64,000 nt of DNA from assembly GCF_047345145.1 (NCBI RefSeq), contig NZ_JBLFER010000002.1, positions 620,001-684,000 of the forward strand, given 5' to 3'. Below the pieces are notes generated by a model that worked only from the letters and a program-made list of their open reading frames with translations, was not told where the DNA came from and ran no database searches. Every line of letters starts with the position of its first letter. Position 1 is the first letter of the stretch. This DNA is from Maribacter_C sp047345145 (lineage in GTDB: Bacteria; Bacteroidota; Bacteroidia; Flavobacteriales; Flavobacteriaceae). Both the position numbers and the translations under genes were made by a program. Below are positions 42,190-52,079 of the stretch, in pieces.

Positions 42190-43974
42190 TTACTGTGTAA
42201 AATTAATTAATTCTCTGCGATAGGCTGTCAATAATTTAGATTTTGAAACGAAGCCATAGTACTTTCCCTCTTTGATAACGGGAAGGTTCCAGGCATTACT
42301 GTCTTGAAACTTTTTCATAACCTGTTGCATACTATCTTTTCCATAAAAGATATATTCCGGTGCAGAATGCATAAAAGTAGAAACCGTAGTTGTTCGGTAT
42401 AAGGAAGTTTCAAACATAAATTCTCGAATATCATCTAGGAGCACGATGCCTACTAAGGCTTCATTTTCATCAACCACGGGGAATAAATTTCGGGTAGATT
42501 GTGATACGGCTTCATGGAGCATTTCTCCTAAGAACATAGTCGGGGTTACCGTTTTGAAATTCTGCTCGATGACATCATCCAATTGCATTACAGTCAGAAC
42601 GTTTTCGTCTTTATCGTGTGTTAACAATGCACCTTGCTCTGCGAGTTCACGCGTGTAAATGTTATGTTTGATGGCATTTTTTGTAATGAGGTATGAAATG
42701 GCAGCAGTTATCATCAAGGGAACAAAAAGTTCATAACCTCCTGTGATTTCCGCTATCAAGAAGATGGCGGTTAAGGGCGCATGGAGCACTCCGGCAATCA
42801 ATCCGGCCATACCAATTAAGGTAAAATTACTTTCGGATACTGCGAACCCCAAACCTAAGTTGTTAATGACTTTGGCGACGACATTGCCTAGAGCGCTTCC
42901 CATTACCATAGTCGGGATGAAAATCCCTCCAGCTCCACCAGCAGCAAAAGTAGTAGTCATGGCAATCGCTTTAAAAACTGTGATACCAAATAGAAGTGCA
43001 ATCACTACCCATATGTTACTTAAGTAATCATCAAAGGGGGTAGACCCGAGAGCGGATAAGTGATTACCATCCAACAAATTGCTGATAAAACTAAAACCTT
43101 CTCCATAAAGCGGAGGTATAAAATAGAGCATAATTCCAATGGCAAGTCCGCCAACAAGAAGCTTGTATTTCGGACTCTTCAAAGGTTCAAACAGTTTCAG
43201 AATTCCGAAATACATTTTTGTAAAATAGATAGAGGCGAATGCTGTTCCAACCCCTAACAAAATATAGAATAGGGTGTCTTTTACTTCAAAACTGTCCGTA
43301 AGTCTAAAATCGAAAAGTACTTCATTTCCTAGAAAAAAATAGGAGGTAAGCACGCCGGAAACTGAGGCCAATAAAAGTGGCATTACGGAAAGCATCGTAA
43401 AATCGATACTAAATATTTCCACGGCAAAAATAATAGCGGCAATTGGGGATTGAAATATTGATGCCACAGCTCCTGCCGATGCACAAGCAATGAGCAAGGA
43501 ACGTGTTTTGGAGTTCAAATGAAGCACACGGCCTAGATTCGAACTTATTGCAGAACCTGATTTCACTGCAGGTCCTAGCAGTCCTACTGAACCTCCAAAA
43601 CCAACAGTAAGTGGTGCGGTTATCAGTGGCGTATAAATTTTCTTTAAATCTATAATCCCTTTCTTCTTACTCAATGCAAATAAGATGGAGGAAACCGCAT
43701 GCTCTAATTTTTCTTTGTGTACAAACTTCACATAAAGGAACACCAAAGCAAGACCAATAATCGGCAATACAAAGTATAGTTGATTGCTCGAAAATACGAT
43801 ACCACCTTCTAACGAAGATTGGATGAAAAACGTAAGGTTTTTTAGGGTAACCGAGGCTAAACCTGCTAGCAGCCCAACTAATACGGCTAGAATATGAGTG
43901 AAGGTTTTGTTGGAGATATTTTTATATCGCCATTTGATGAACTTGGTGAAGAGTTTTTCTAGTCGGGTTGGCAT
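42190..43974 (-). CDS. ClC-type chloride channel/transporter with CBS pair
   Basis: 594-aa anion channel or antiporter: about 16 hydrophobic helices over residues 25-440 and two cytoplasmic CBS domains (~450-590). The pore motif near 128-140 reads GGSVGLLGPAVKSGS. The position of the gating glutamate of the usual GREGP is Leu133, so coupled Cl-/H+ exchange is doubtful. The later motif GGAGGIFIPTMVMG (GxFxP) is intact. The first selectivity motif GSGIP is also not visible. A regulated passive anion channel is the best reading. Confidence 0.88.
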   Translation of the reverse strand: MPTRLEKLFTKFIKWRYKNISNKTFTHILAVLVGLLAGLASVTLKNLTFFIQSSLEGGIVFSSNQLYFVLPIIGLALVFLYVKFVHKEKLEHAVSSILFALSKKKGIIDLKKIYTPLITAPLTVGFGGSVGLLGPAVKSGSAISSNLGRVLHLNSKTRSLLIACASAGAVASIFQSPIAAIIFAVEIFSIDFTMLSVMPLLLASVSGVLTSYFFLGNEVLFDFRLTDSFEVKDTLFYILLGVGTAFASIYFTKMYFGILKLFEPLKSPKYKLLVGGLAIGIMLYFIPPLYGEGFSFISNLLDGNHLSALGSTPFDDYLSNIWVVIALLFGITVFKAIAMTTTFAAGGAGGIFIPTMVMGSALGNVVAKVINNLGLGFAVSESNFTLIGMAGLIAGVLHAPLTAIFLIAEITGGYELFVPLMITAAISYLITKNAIKHNIYTRELAEQGALLTHDKDENVLTVMQLDDVIEQNFKTVTPTMFLGEMLHEAVSQSTRNLFPVVDENEALVGIVLLDDIREFMFETSLYRTTTVSTFMHSAPEYIFYGKDSMQQVMKKFQDSNAWNLPVIKEGKYYGFVSKSKLLTAYRRELINFTQ

Positions 43975-44027
43975 TTAAGGTGTTTGCTTACTTAAATGTA
44001 ATGAAAATACGGTAGTGTATATTTAGC

Positions 44028-44855
44028 TTATTCTAGAATGGATTCTTTTACATCTTCTAAATCCTCCATATAAATTTGACGTAGGGTTTCAACATAGTCA
44101 CGATTATTGTAAAAGCCCGCGTTGAAATCTATAATGGCATCTTCAATTAAAGCTTTTGCCTCTATAGCATCATCATCTTTTAAAATGAGTGCTTTATAAT
44201 ACTTGGCATCAGCAGATTGCTTGAAATATTGAATAACCTTATCAAAATTTTCTACTGCTTTTTCAGGATTTCCGGATTCGTAATATGCAATTCCGCGATA
44301 TAAAAAGGCTTCTAATTCAACCCAATCTTCACCACTATCTTCGGTTTCTTTGGTTATGTGCTTGTCCCAATAGGCTATGGAGTTTTCATAATCCTTTAGG
44401 CCTAAATAAGCAATGCCTCGCCAGAAATCAACACTATGACCTTGTGGGTGGTCGATATAATCAGTTAATGTATCTGAAGCATCAAAATCTGCTATTGCTT
44501 TTTTATAATCTCGATAGAACCAGAGGTAAAGGTAACCGCGCCATGGTTGCCAAGTCGCTGCATCTTTCTCTACAGCTTCATCGAAAATGGGTTTCCATTT
44601 GTGAGGCATTCCTCTTTTCAAATAGGCAACGGAAAGTTCTCTTATGGCTTCGGCGTAGGTGGTGTCTAGGGCAATGGCCTCTTTGATGCGTTCCATGCTT
44701 TCAGGAGATCCCTGTAGAAGGTTTTCACCAGTTTTATATACCTGTTCCGCAAGTTCTCTGTTATTGCCTTTTTTAGCTTCTAGAGTATTCTCTTTGCAGG
44801 AAAAAAAAAGCAGAACGGTAAAAATACTAAGGTAGAATTTCAACAACTTGCCCAT
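44028..44855 (-). CDS. TPR-repeat lipoprotein
   Basis: 275 aa from the ATG at 44855: MGKLLKFYLSIFTVLLFFSC is a lipoprotein signal (lipobox FFSC); the frame start at 44891 adds 12 residues before it. The mature part is made of TPR-like helical pairs (TTYAEAIRELSVAYLKRGM, WRGIAYLGLKDYENSIAYW, LYRGIAYYESGNPEKAVENF). Probably a scaffold in the periplasm or at the inner face of the outer membrane. Its start overlaps the end of the upstream gene (stop at 44827), so the two form an operon. Confidence 0.8.
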   Translation of the reverse strand: MGKLLKFYLSIFTVLLFFSCKENTLEAKKGNNRELAEQVYKTGENLLQGSPESMERIKEAIALDTTYAEAIRELSVAYLKRGMPHKWKPIFDEAVEKDAATWQPWRGYLYLWFYRDYKKAIADFDASDTLTDYIDHPQGHSVDFWRGIAYLGLKDYENSIAYWDKHITKETEDSGEDWVELEAFLYRGIAYYESGNPEKAVENFDKVIQYFKQSADAKYYKALILKDDDAIEAKALIEDAIIDFNAGFYNNRDYVETLRQIYMEDLEDVKESILE

Positions 44856-45369
44856 CTTCAATTTTATAAATGATATACATGTAGAGATCACGAACTTCTC
44901 TTGTTTCTAACGAACTCCAATTCTCTTTTCTGAGGGTAAGTTTCGAGAGTTTACTGACCATATCTTTATTTAGAGTCGTGAGCTCAAGATTTGAATCCAG
45001 TTGATTTGTTTCGACATCTCCTAACTCTCCTTTGCAATTTATAAGAAAGCGAAAATTTAAGTAGCCATTATCAGCAAAATTATTTTCTGAGTAGTTGTTT
45101 TGAATGAACCTTTTAAAAACTGGCTTGCCTCCTTTATAAATGTATGGTGCTGTGCTATGATAGAACCCCACAGGCAGCTTATCACTGCATCGCTCAAAAT
45201 TTTCTGATATATCAGGGTTATTCGGGTCGAGATAACCAATATGACCCTCGTTTTTTCGGTCAAAAGGATTTTGATAGTTAGAAAAGATATAGCCAAATCC
45301 TGAAACTATGCTCATCGCAAGCCCTAGCAAAATTACAGTTCCGATTTTTGGAATATTTTTTTTAACCAT
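44827..45369 (-). CDS. membrane-anchored protein with TonB-C-like domain
   Basis: 180 aa: N-terminal anchor MVKKNIPKIGTVILLGLAMS, a linker, then FIQNNYSENNFADNGYLNFR and FLINCKGELGDVETNQLD, the order of strands seen in TonB C-terminal domains of Bacteroidota (beta strand, basic helix, WSSLETRE, strand). It lacks the Pro-rich spacer of true TonB. It may be a divergent relative rather than an energy transducer. Overlaps the following lipoprotein gene by 29 bp. Confidence 0.6.
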   Translation of the reverse strand: MVKKNIPKIGTVILLGLAMSIVSGFGYIFSNYQNPFDRKNEGHIGYLDPNNPDISENFERCSDKLPVGFYHSTAPYIYKGGKPVFKRFIQNNYSENNFADNGYLNFRFLINCKGELGDVETNQLDSNLELTTLNKDMVSKLSKLTLRKENWSSLETREVRDLYMYIIYKIEDGQVVEILP

Positions 45370-45455
45370 CTCAGAAAGTTAAAAATAAAATCAATGAGAA
45401 GCTAAATTTTTGGAATTTCAATAAATAATATTGATTTCTCTGAGAATTAGACTAG

Positions 45456-47204
45456 CTACAAATCCAATTTCAAACTCAACTCTTTCAACTGCTCACTATC
45501 AATAGGCGCTGGCGCATCAATCATGACATCGCGCCCACTATTGTTTTTTGGGAAGGCGATAAAATCACGAATAGTTTCTTGTCCGCCTAAAATGGCGACC
45601 AATCTGTCTAGACCAAAAGCAATACCACCGTGAGGTGGTGCTCCGTATTGAAAAGCATCCATTAGAAAACCGAATTGTGCTTTAGCTTCATCGGGAGTAA
45701 AACCTAAATGCTTGAACATGGTACTTTGAATTTCTTTATCGTGAATACGAATAGAACCACCGCCGATTTCGTTTCCATTTAAAACCAAATCATAAGCATT
45801 CGCTCGAACTGCTCCTGGGTCTGAATCTAAAAGCTCTAGTTGACCAGGTTTTGGAGAAGTGAAGGGGTGATGCATCGCATGGTAATGTCCTGTTTCTTCA
45901 TCTAACTCAAGTAATGGAAAATCGATAACCCATAAAGGAGCAAACTCTTCAGGATTTCTTAGACCCAAACGTTCGGCCAACTCCATACGCAAAGCACTTA
46001 ATTGTGCTCTTACTTTATTTTTGTCTCCGGAAAGCACGCAGATTAAATCTCCTGGTTTGGCTCCGGTTACTTTTGCCCACTTGGCCAAGTCTTCTTGGTC
46101 GTAGAATTTGTCAACCGAAGATTTATAGCTTCCGTCATCGTTGCAACGGCAATAGACCATTCCCAAAGCTCCTACTTGTGGTCGTTTTACCCAGTCCGTT
46201 AGTTTGTCGATTTCTTTTCGGGTATAGGAATTTCCTCCAGGGACAGCTATTCCAACAACCAATTCTGCGGAATTGAAGACATTAAAGTCTTTGTGTTGTG
46301 CAACTTCATTTAACTCCCCGAATTCCATTCCGAAGCGAATATCAGGTTTGTCATTTCCGAAGCGTTTCATAGCCTCGTCAAAGGTCATTCTTGGGAAAGA
46401 TTCGATATCTACTCCCTTAATTTCCTTTAAGAGATGTTTGGTCAATCCTTCGAAAGCATTTAGAATATCTTCCTGCTCAACGAATGCCATTTCGCAGTCT
46501 ATTTGTGTGAATTCTGGTTGACGGTCTGCTCGTAAATCTTCATCTCTAAAGCATTTTACAATTTGGAAGTACTTATCCAATCCACCCACCATCAATAACT
46601 GTTTAAATGTTTGTGGAGATTGTGGCAATGCATAAAACTGTCCCTCATTCATACGACTAGGTACAACAAAATCTCGTGCTCCTTCTGGGGTCGACTTTAT
46701 TAAATAGGGCGTTTCAACTTCTATAAATCCTTCATCAGACAAATATTTCCGGACTTCCATCGCCACCTTGCTTCTAAAAATCAAACTGTTTTTGACAGGA
46801 TTTCTTCGGATATCTAAATAGCGATATTTCATGCGAATATCTTCACCGCCATCTGTTTCATCTTCTATTGTAAAAGGAGGCGTTTTTGATTCGTTTAAAA
46901 CGATAACTTCTTCTACTAAAACCTCAATATTTCCCGTTGGAATATTTGGGTTTTTTGAAGCCCTTTCAATGACTTCACCATTCACTTGCACCACAAATTC
47001 TCGGCCTAAACTTCTTGCTTGCTCTAATAATTTTGAAGAAGTACGATCTTCATCAAAAACAAGTTGCGTGATACCATATCGGTCACGAAGGTCTACCCAT
47101 GCCACAAAGCCTTTATCTCTAGTTTTGTGCACCCAACCTGATAAAGTTACTTTTTGATTGATATGTGATTCGCGTAATTCTCCGCAGTTATGGCTTCTGT
47201 ACAT
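45456..47204 (-). CDS. aspS: aspartyl-tRNA synthetase
   Basis: Class II aminoacyl-tRNA synthetase charging tRNA-Asp; 582 aa, bacterial type with GAD insertion. N-terminal OB-fold anticodon domain (VTLSGWVHKTRDKGFVAW), motif 2 FRDEDLRADRQPEFTQID near 217-234, and motif 3 GIAFGLDRLVAILGG near the end. The upstream -7 element TAAATTTG lies 24 bp before the ATG. Confidence 0.97.
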   Translation of the reverse strand: MYRSHNCGELRESHINQKVTLSGWVHKTRDKGFVAWVDLRDRYGITQLVFDEDRTSSKLLEQARSLGREFVVQVNGEVIERASKNPNIPTGNIEVLVEEVIVLNESKTPPFTIEDETDGGEDIRMKYRYLDIRRNPVKNSLIFRSKVAMEVRKYLSDEGFIEVETPYLIKSTPEGARDFVVPSRMNEGQFYALPQSPQTFKQLLMVGGLDKYFQIVKCFRDEDLRADRQPEFTQIDCEMAFVEQEDILNAFEGLTKHLLKEIKGVDIESFPRMTFDEAMKRFGNDKPDIRFGMEFGELNEVAQHKDFNVFNSAELVVGIAVPGGNSYTRKEIDKLTDWVKRPQVGALGMVYCRCNDDGSYKSSVDKFYDQEDLAKWAKVTGAKPGDLICVLSGDKNKVRAQLSALRMELAERLGLRNPEEFAPLWVIDFPLLELDEETGHYHAMHHPFTSPKPGQLELLDSDPGAVRANAYDLVLNGNEIGGGSIRIHDKEIQSTMFKHLGFTPDEAKAQFGFLMDAFQYGAPPHGGIAFGLDRLVAILGGQETIRDFIAFPKNNSGRDVMIDAPAPIDSEQLKELSLKLDL

Positions 47205-47227
47205 GGTATGATTTCTATTTGAAGCGA

Positions 47228-47235
47228 CAAATTTA
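47228..47235 (-). promoter_or_regulatory. -7 element of aspS
   Basis: Minus strand TAAATTTG, a full match to TAnnTTTG, 24 bp before the aspS ATG. Confidence 0.5.
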
Positions 47236-47262
47236 AGAAGTATTCAGGACTAAAGTGTTGTA

Positions 47263-47298
47263 AAAAAAAGAATCCCCGAAATTTCGAGGATTCTTTTT
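47263..47298. terminator. intrinsic terminator of the efflux operon
   Basis: AAAAAGAATCC (47265-47275) pairs with GGATTCTTTTT (47288-47298) around the self-complementary CGAAATTTCG; T-runs on both strands. It lies 18 bp after the RND permease stop and separates it from aspS. Confidence 0.9.
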
Positions 47299-47315
47299 AT
47301 AAAGTCTATCGTTAT

Positions 47316-50300
47316 TTAATCTGAAGTGCCCGTTTTTGGGAGGACCTCATATTCTTCATCTTTGGCTATAAGTTCTTCACCGAGATTCCTTTCAGGTTTT
47401 CGCCATCCGCGTACTTTTGTTTTTATACGATAGGTAATATTGAAAAGTACCGGTACGATAATCAAAGTCAAGAAGGTTGCGACAATCAATCCGAAAATAA
47501 CGGTCCATGCTAAGGGTCCCCAGAAGACAACATTGTCGCCTCCAAAATAGATTTTAGGATTAAACTCGGTTACCAGCGAAGCAAAATCAATGTTCAATCC
47601 TATTGCTAGAGGTATTAATCCAAGAACTGTTGTAATTGCCGTTAAAATTACTGGACGTAAACGTGCCTTACCTGCTTTTGTAATCACTTTGGTAACATCT
47701 TTCATAGATAATAAATCTTTATCATCCATATCTAGTTTTACCTTTTTACGGTCGATGAGAATTTGGGTATAATCTAACAGTACAACACCATTGTTTACAA
47801 CGATTCCCGCAAGGGAAATAATACCCATCATCGTCATCATGATTACGAAAGACCATCCCGTTATCATTAATCCACCAAAAACTCCGATAAAGCTTAAGAA
47901 GATGGCAATCATTATAATCAAGGGCTTTGAAATTCCTCCAAATTGGAAAATTAATATCAACATAATTAATGCTAGGCCACCAAAAAAGGCACCTACCAAA
48001 AAGTTCAATTGTTTGTTTTGCTCCTCGATTTCGCCCGTATAATCTACTTTTACAGCATCAGGTATACCTTTGAAATTCTCCATTTCTTTGATAACGTTAC
48101 CAACTACTTCTGCGGGATTTCCGCCAGCTGTAAGTCCCGAATACACGGTAACCACACGATTACCATTGCGATGTTTTATAGAGCTAAAACCTGATGAATT
48201 TTTCTGTGATGCAACAGCGGAGACGGGAATCTCTTTAATTTGCCCAGAAGCTTGGTCTCTGAAAATGATGTTTTGATTAAAGAGTGCGTTTTTATCAAAT
48301 CGTAGGTCACTATTAAAGCGGACATTGATATCATAATCTTCCCCATCTTGCTTGAACACGCCTGCTTTTTCCCCAAATAGTGAACGTCGTAACTGATTCC
48401 CAACTTGCCCCACAGCAACACCTAGCTCTCCCGCTTTTTGTCTATCAACAACTACCTGCATTGAGGGCTTGCTCTTGTTTACATTGATTTTTAATTCTTC
48501 AATGAAGGGAATATTCTTGCTATTCAAGTAATTGCGAATGTCTTCGGCAGTACTAATCAATTCGTCATAGTCTTTGCCTTGTAGCTCAATATTTACTGGA
48601 TATCCTGCAGGAGGTCCTTCTGCAAGTTTTTCAACAGAAATGGAAACACCAGGGTAAATTCCTGTTAAATCTTCTTGAATTGCGCCTCGGAGTTCTTCGG
48701 TATCCAATCCGTTTCGGTACTTAAATTCCCGCATTGAAACCGTAACTTTTCCGCGATGCGGCATTTCGGAAGAGGAACCACCATCGGTTTGTGGGTTACC
48801 AGCACCTTCTCCAACTTGTGATACCGCGGATTCTACCAAGTAATTGTAATCCGAGTCTCTTTTATACTTTTCGCGAGCTACGACTTTATAGACCCTATCT
48901 TCAATGGCCTTGGTAATCGTATTAGTTTTCTCTATAGACGTCCCTTCGGGATATTCAATATAGACATATACCTCGTTCGGGCTATTCTCTGGAAAGAATT
49001 CGATTTTGGTTCTACCTGAGCCTATTGACATGCCAAACAACATGAACGTAACTAATAGTAGTACTACTGTGACTCCAAAGTACCAATACACATTTCCACC
49101 ACGTAATGCATGTTTAATTCGGCGTTCATACCAATCTTCGAAACGTGGCATTACTTTGTTCTGAAAACTATTAGCCAACCCTTTGATAACGTATTTATAG
49201 GCCCAGAGCATCAACGCCGTAAAAATCATTACGGTACCTAATCCTCTTGCCGGTCCGCCAAGGAAAAGTATTAGTAAGCCAAGACCTCCAACGATTGCTG
49301 ATGTTCTAATGAGACCCTTGCGACTAATCTCTTTATCACCAATTTCCATGTATTGTGAAACTAGCATCGAATTCATAAAAAGCGCCACAAATAGCGATGA
49401 ACCTAATACGACTGATAACGTAACTGGGAAATAAATCATGAATTGACCGAAAAGCCCAGGCCAGAGTCCCAACGGGACAAAGGCAGCAACGGTAGTTATT
49501 GTTGATATGATGATAGGTACTGCAATCTCCCCAATACCTTTTTTAGCAGCCTCGGTTCTCGACATACCCTCGCTCATCAAACGATAGACGTTTTCGACAA
49601 CCACGATACCATTATCCACGAGCATACCCAGACCCATAATCATTCCGAATAAAACCATCGTATTCAAAGTGAAACTAAGGCTGTCGATGAGCAGTCCCAA
49701 AGTATTTAGGACGAAAAAAGAGATGAACATCGACATCGGAATTGCAAACCCAACAAACAAGGCATTACGAAATCCAAGGAAAAACATCAAAACGGTTACC
49801 ACCAAAATGATTCCAAAGATGATGCTATTCACTAAATCGTCAACCTGGTTTAATGTTCTATCCGAAGAATCATTGGCTATTGAAATATTTAAATCTGCAG
49901 GATAATACTCCGCCTGAGCTTTCTTCACAAGCGCTCTAATTTCCTGTGTGGCGGCAATAGTATTCGTTCCTGAACGCTTTTTTATATCAAGCATGACAAC
50001 ACTTTCACCATATTCCCTTGCAAATGTGGTCTTGTCTTCTTCATCAAAAGTTACCGTTGCAATATCTTTGAGATATACCGCACCATTCTCTGACTTAACG
50101 ACAAATTCATTAAGCTCCTTTGGCTCTTGAATCTCACCTAAAACTCGAATCGTTCTGCGTTGCTCACTGGTTTTAATGTTCCCGGCGGACATTGTCATGT
50201 TACCATTTCCTATAGCGCTTATAACATCTTGAAAGCTGACTTTTGCGGCCATCATTTTGTACACATCAACGGCTACTTCAACTTCTTTCTTTTGAGCTCC

Positions 50301-50876
50301 TCGAATATCAACTTCTTTTATTTGTGGAAGGTTTTCGATTTCGTCTTCGAGATATTCCGCATACTCTTTTAGTTTTTCAACAGGATAATCTCCCGTGAAA
50401 TTGACGTTCATAATCGGGAAAGATTCCGCCAGGTTTAAATCGAAAATATTCGGTTCTACTTTTGCACCGTTGAAAGTGGGCCAGTCTTCACTGGACTTTT
50501 CAGTATCTACTTCGTCCTTTACCTTTTGCTTTGCTTGCTCAACCGTAATGTCCTCATCAAATTCTACGGTAATTATCGAATAATCTTCCTGGGAAGTAGA
50601 ACTTGTTTCTACCACATTACTTACGTTTTTCAATCTATCCTCTAAGGGGTCGGTTATCAAACGTTCGATGTCCTCTGCCGTGTTTCCCGGATAAGGTGTG
50701 CTTACATATACCTTGGTTTCCACAATCTCAGGATAATCCTCTCGCGGCATGGATTGATACGCTGAAAAACCAACCCATAAAAGGATAGCAATCATCACAA
50801 AAATCACCGAGGGATTGTCAATTGCCCAAGATGCTACTTTGAATTCCTTATTGGCGTTTTTCTTTTGTTTACTCAT
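47316..50876 (-). CDS. RND-family efflux permease
   Basis: 1186-aa inner membrane proton-driven exporter of the AcrB/HAE superfamily, with the usual duplicated layout of 12 helices and two large periplasmic loops (first helix VIFVMIAILLWVGFSAYQSM). In helix 4 the AcrB Asp-Asp pair reads Asp-Asn (GMLVDNGIVVVENVY). It overlaps the adaptor gene by 8 bp and is the last gene of tetR-tolC-adaptor-permease. The substrate is unknown; hydrophobic drugs or a metabolite are possible. Confidence 0.93.
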   Translation of the reverse strand: MSKQKKNANKEFKVASWAIDNPSVIFVMIAILLWVGFSAYQSMPREDYPEIVETKVYVSTPYPGNTAEDIERLITDPLEDRLKNVSNVVETSSTSQEDYSIITVEFDEDITVEQAKQKVKDEVDTEKSSEDWPTFNGAKVEPNIFDLNLAESFPIMNVNFTGDYPVEKLKEYAEYLEDEIENLPQIKEVDIRGAQKKEVEVAVDVYKMMAAKVSFQDVISAIGNGNMTMSAGNIKTSEQRRTIRVLGEIQEPKELNEFVVKSENGAVYLKDIATVTFDEEDKTTFAREYGESVVMLDIKKRSGTNTIAATQEIRALVKKAQAEYYPADLNISIANDSSDRTLNQVDDLVNSIIFGIILVVTVLMFFLGFRNALFVGFAIPMSMFISFFVLNTLGLLIDSLSFTLNTMVLFGMIMGLGMLVDNGIVVVENVYRLMSEGMSRTEAAKKGIGEIAVPIIISTITTVAAFVPLGLWPGLFGQFMIYFPVTLSVVLGSSLFVALFMNSMLVSQYMEIGDKEISRKGLIRTSAIVGGLGLLILFLGGPARGLGTVMIFTALMLWAYKYVIKGLANSFQNKVMPRFEDWYERRIKHALRGGNVYWYFGVTVVLLLVTFMLFGMSIGSGRTKIEFFPENSPNEVYVYIEYPEGTSIEKTNTITKAIEDRVYKVVAREKYKRDSDYNYLVESAVSQVGEGAGNPQTDGGSSSEMPHRGKVTVSMREFKYRNGLDTEELRGAIQEDLTGIYPGVSISVEKLAEGPPAGYPVNIELQGKDYDELISTAEDIRNYLNSKNIPFIEELKINVNKSKPSMQVVVDRQKAGELGVAVGQVGNQLRRSLFGEKAGVFKQDGEDYDINVRFNSDLRFDKNALFNQNIIFRDQASGQIKEIPVSAVASQKNSSGFSSIKHRNGNRVVTVYSGLTAGGNPAEVVGNVIKEMENFKGIPDAVKVDYTGEIEEQNKQLNFLVGAFFGGLALIMLILIFQFGGISKPLIIMIAIFLSFIGVFGGLMITGWSFVIMMTMMGIISLAGIVVNNGVVLLDYTQILIDRKKVKLDMDDKDLLSMKDVTKVITKAGKARLRPVILTAITTVLGLIPLAIGLNIDFASLVTEFNPKIYFGGDNVVFWGPLAWTVIFGLIVATFLTLIIVPVLFNITYRIKTKVRGWRKPERNLGEELIAKDEEYEVLPKTGTSD

Positions 50877-52050
50877 CGCTCTCCGTATTTAGGATTTGAA
50901 CATTTTGCCCTTCTTTAACCGTTCTGGCTCCCTCTTTAATCAGAAGGTCACCATCGTTAATTCCTGAAAGAGCTTCTACCAAACTTCCTTGTGTTTTTCC
51001 AGTTTTGATGATTCGTCTAGTCGCTACTGCCTTGTTATCATTTGGCTCTGAGGCTACATAAACGTATTGTTCTCCATCAGCATTCTCCGAAATAATTCCT
51101 TGGGGAATTAGAATAGCATTGTCGCTGCTGTAATCGTTCAGACTAACACGTGCAGAAAGATTGGGCTTGATATTTCCATTTTTATTTGGAACGGGAATTT
51201 CAACACTAAACGCTCTGTTACTAGGGTTAATGAAATTGCCGGTCTGGCGTATTTTAGAAATAACCGTATCTCCAAGTACGGGGAAATATACCTTCGCCTC
51301 TTTACCTTTTGAAATACCACCTAGGTTGTTTTCAGGAACATCCACCGTAATATACATGTCGGAAAGATTTACAATTCGGAATACCTCCGCCCCTGGACCT
51401 GGAGCTACAACAGTTCCTTGATCTTTGATAACGTCATCAATAATACCTGAGAATGGGGCTCTGATGGTTGACTTACCTAGTTGGCTCTGCGCTTGCTTCA
51501 CTGCATTTTCAGTAGCCTCGTAGCTTGATTTTGCCTGAAGATATTGTATTTCAGAACCTATCTTTTGTTCCCACAAACGTTTTTGACGTTCAAAAGTCGT
51601 TTTTGCCAGTTCAGCCTGTGTTTTCAATTGTGATACCTGGCTGCTCATTCCACCATCATCAATTGATGCTAAAAGTTGTCCTTTCTTTACACGTTGTCCT
51701 TCTTTGACAAAAACACGTTGTAAGGTGCCAGCCATTTCTGGATAGATCAATACATTCTGCTTTGTTTTTACATCACCTTGTAATTCTAAAAAGTGGTCAA
51801 ACTTTTCACCCTTAGCCGTCAAGATGGTGACTAAAGGAAGTTTTTCTAAACCTGATTTAGCGGCGATAACAGAATCCAATAGTTGAAGGTCTTTTTCTAT
51901 GGCTCTTTGCTGCTCTGAGATTTCGGTTTTTTTGGCACGAAGAGTTTCTAGATCACCTTGTGCGATTAAATCACTAACGGACTTTTCACCATTATTTCCG
52001 CATGATGCAAGTGTAACGATTGCAATAAGGGAATAGATTATTTTTTTCAT
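50869..52050 (-). CDS. RND periplasmic adaptor lipoprotein
   Basis: Membrane fusion protein linking the RND permease to TolC, 393 aa. Lipoprotein signal MKKIIYSLIAIVTLASC (lipobox LASC), N-terminal coiled coil (ETLRAKKTEISEQQRAIEKD), lipoyl-like halves (LQRVFVKEGQRVKKGQLLAS and KSTIRAPFSGIIDDVIKDQG) around a helical hairpin, then beta-barrel and C-terminal domains (GINDGDLLIKEG). The 8-bp overlap with the permease gene points to coupled translation. Confidence 0.94.
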   Translation of the reverse strand: MKKIIYSLIAIVTLASCGNNGEKSVSDLIAQGDLETLRAKKTEISEQQRAIEKDLQLLDSVIAAKSGLEKLPLVTILTAKGEKFDHFLELQGDVKTKQNVLIYPEMAGTLQRVFVKEGQRVKKGQLLASIDDGGMSSQVSQLKTQAELAKTTFERQKRLWEQKIGSEIQYLQAKSSYEATENAVKQAQSQLGKSTIRAPFSGIIDDVIKDQGTVVAPGPGAEVFRIVNLSDMYITVDVPENNLGGISKGKEAKVYFPVLGDTVISKIRQTGNFINPSNRAFSVEIPVPNKNGNIKPNLSARVSLNDYSSDNAILIPQGIISENADGEQYVYVASEPNDNKAVATRRIIKTGKTQGSLVEALSGINDGDLLIKEGARTVKEGQNVQILNTESDE

Positions 52051-52079
52051 GTTGATAATATTTAGGATTGATGTTTTTC

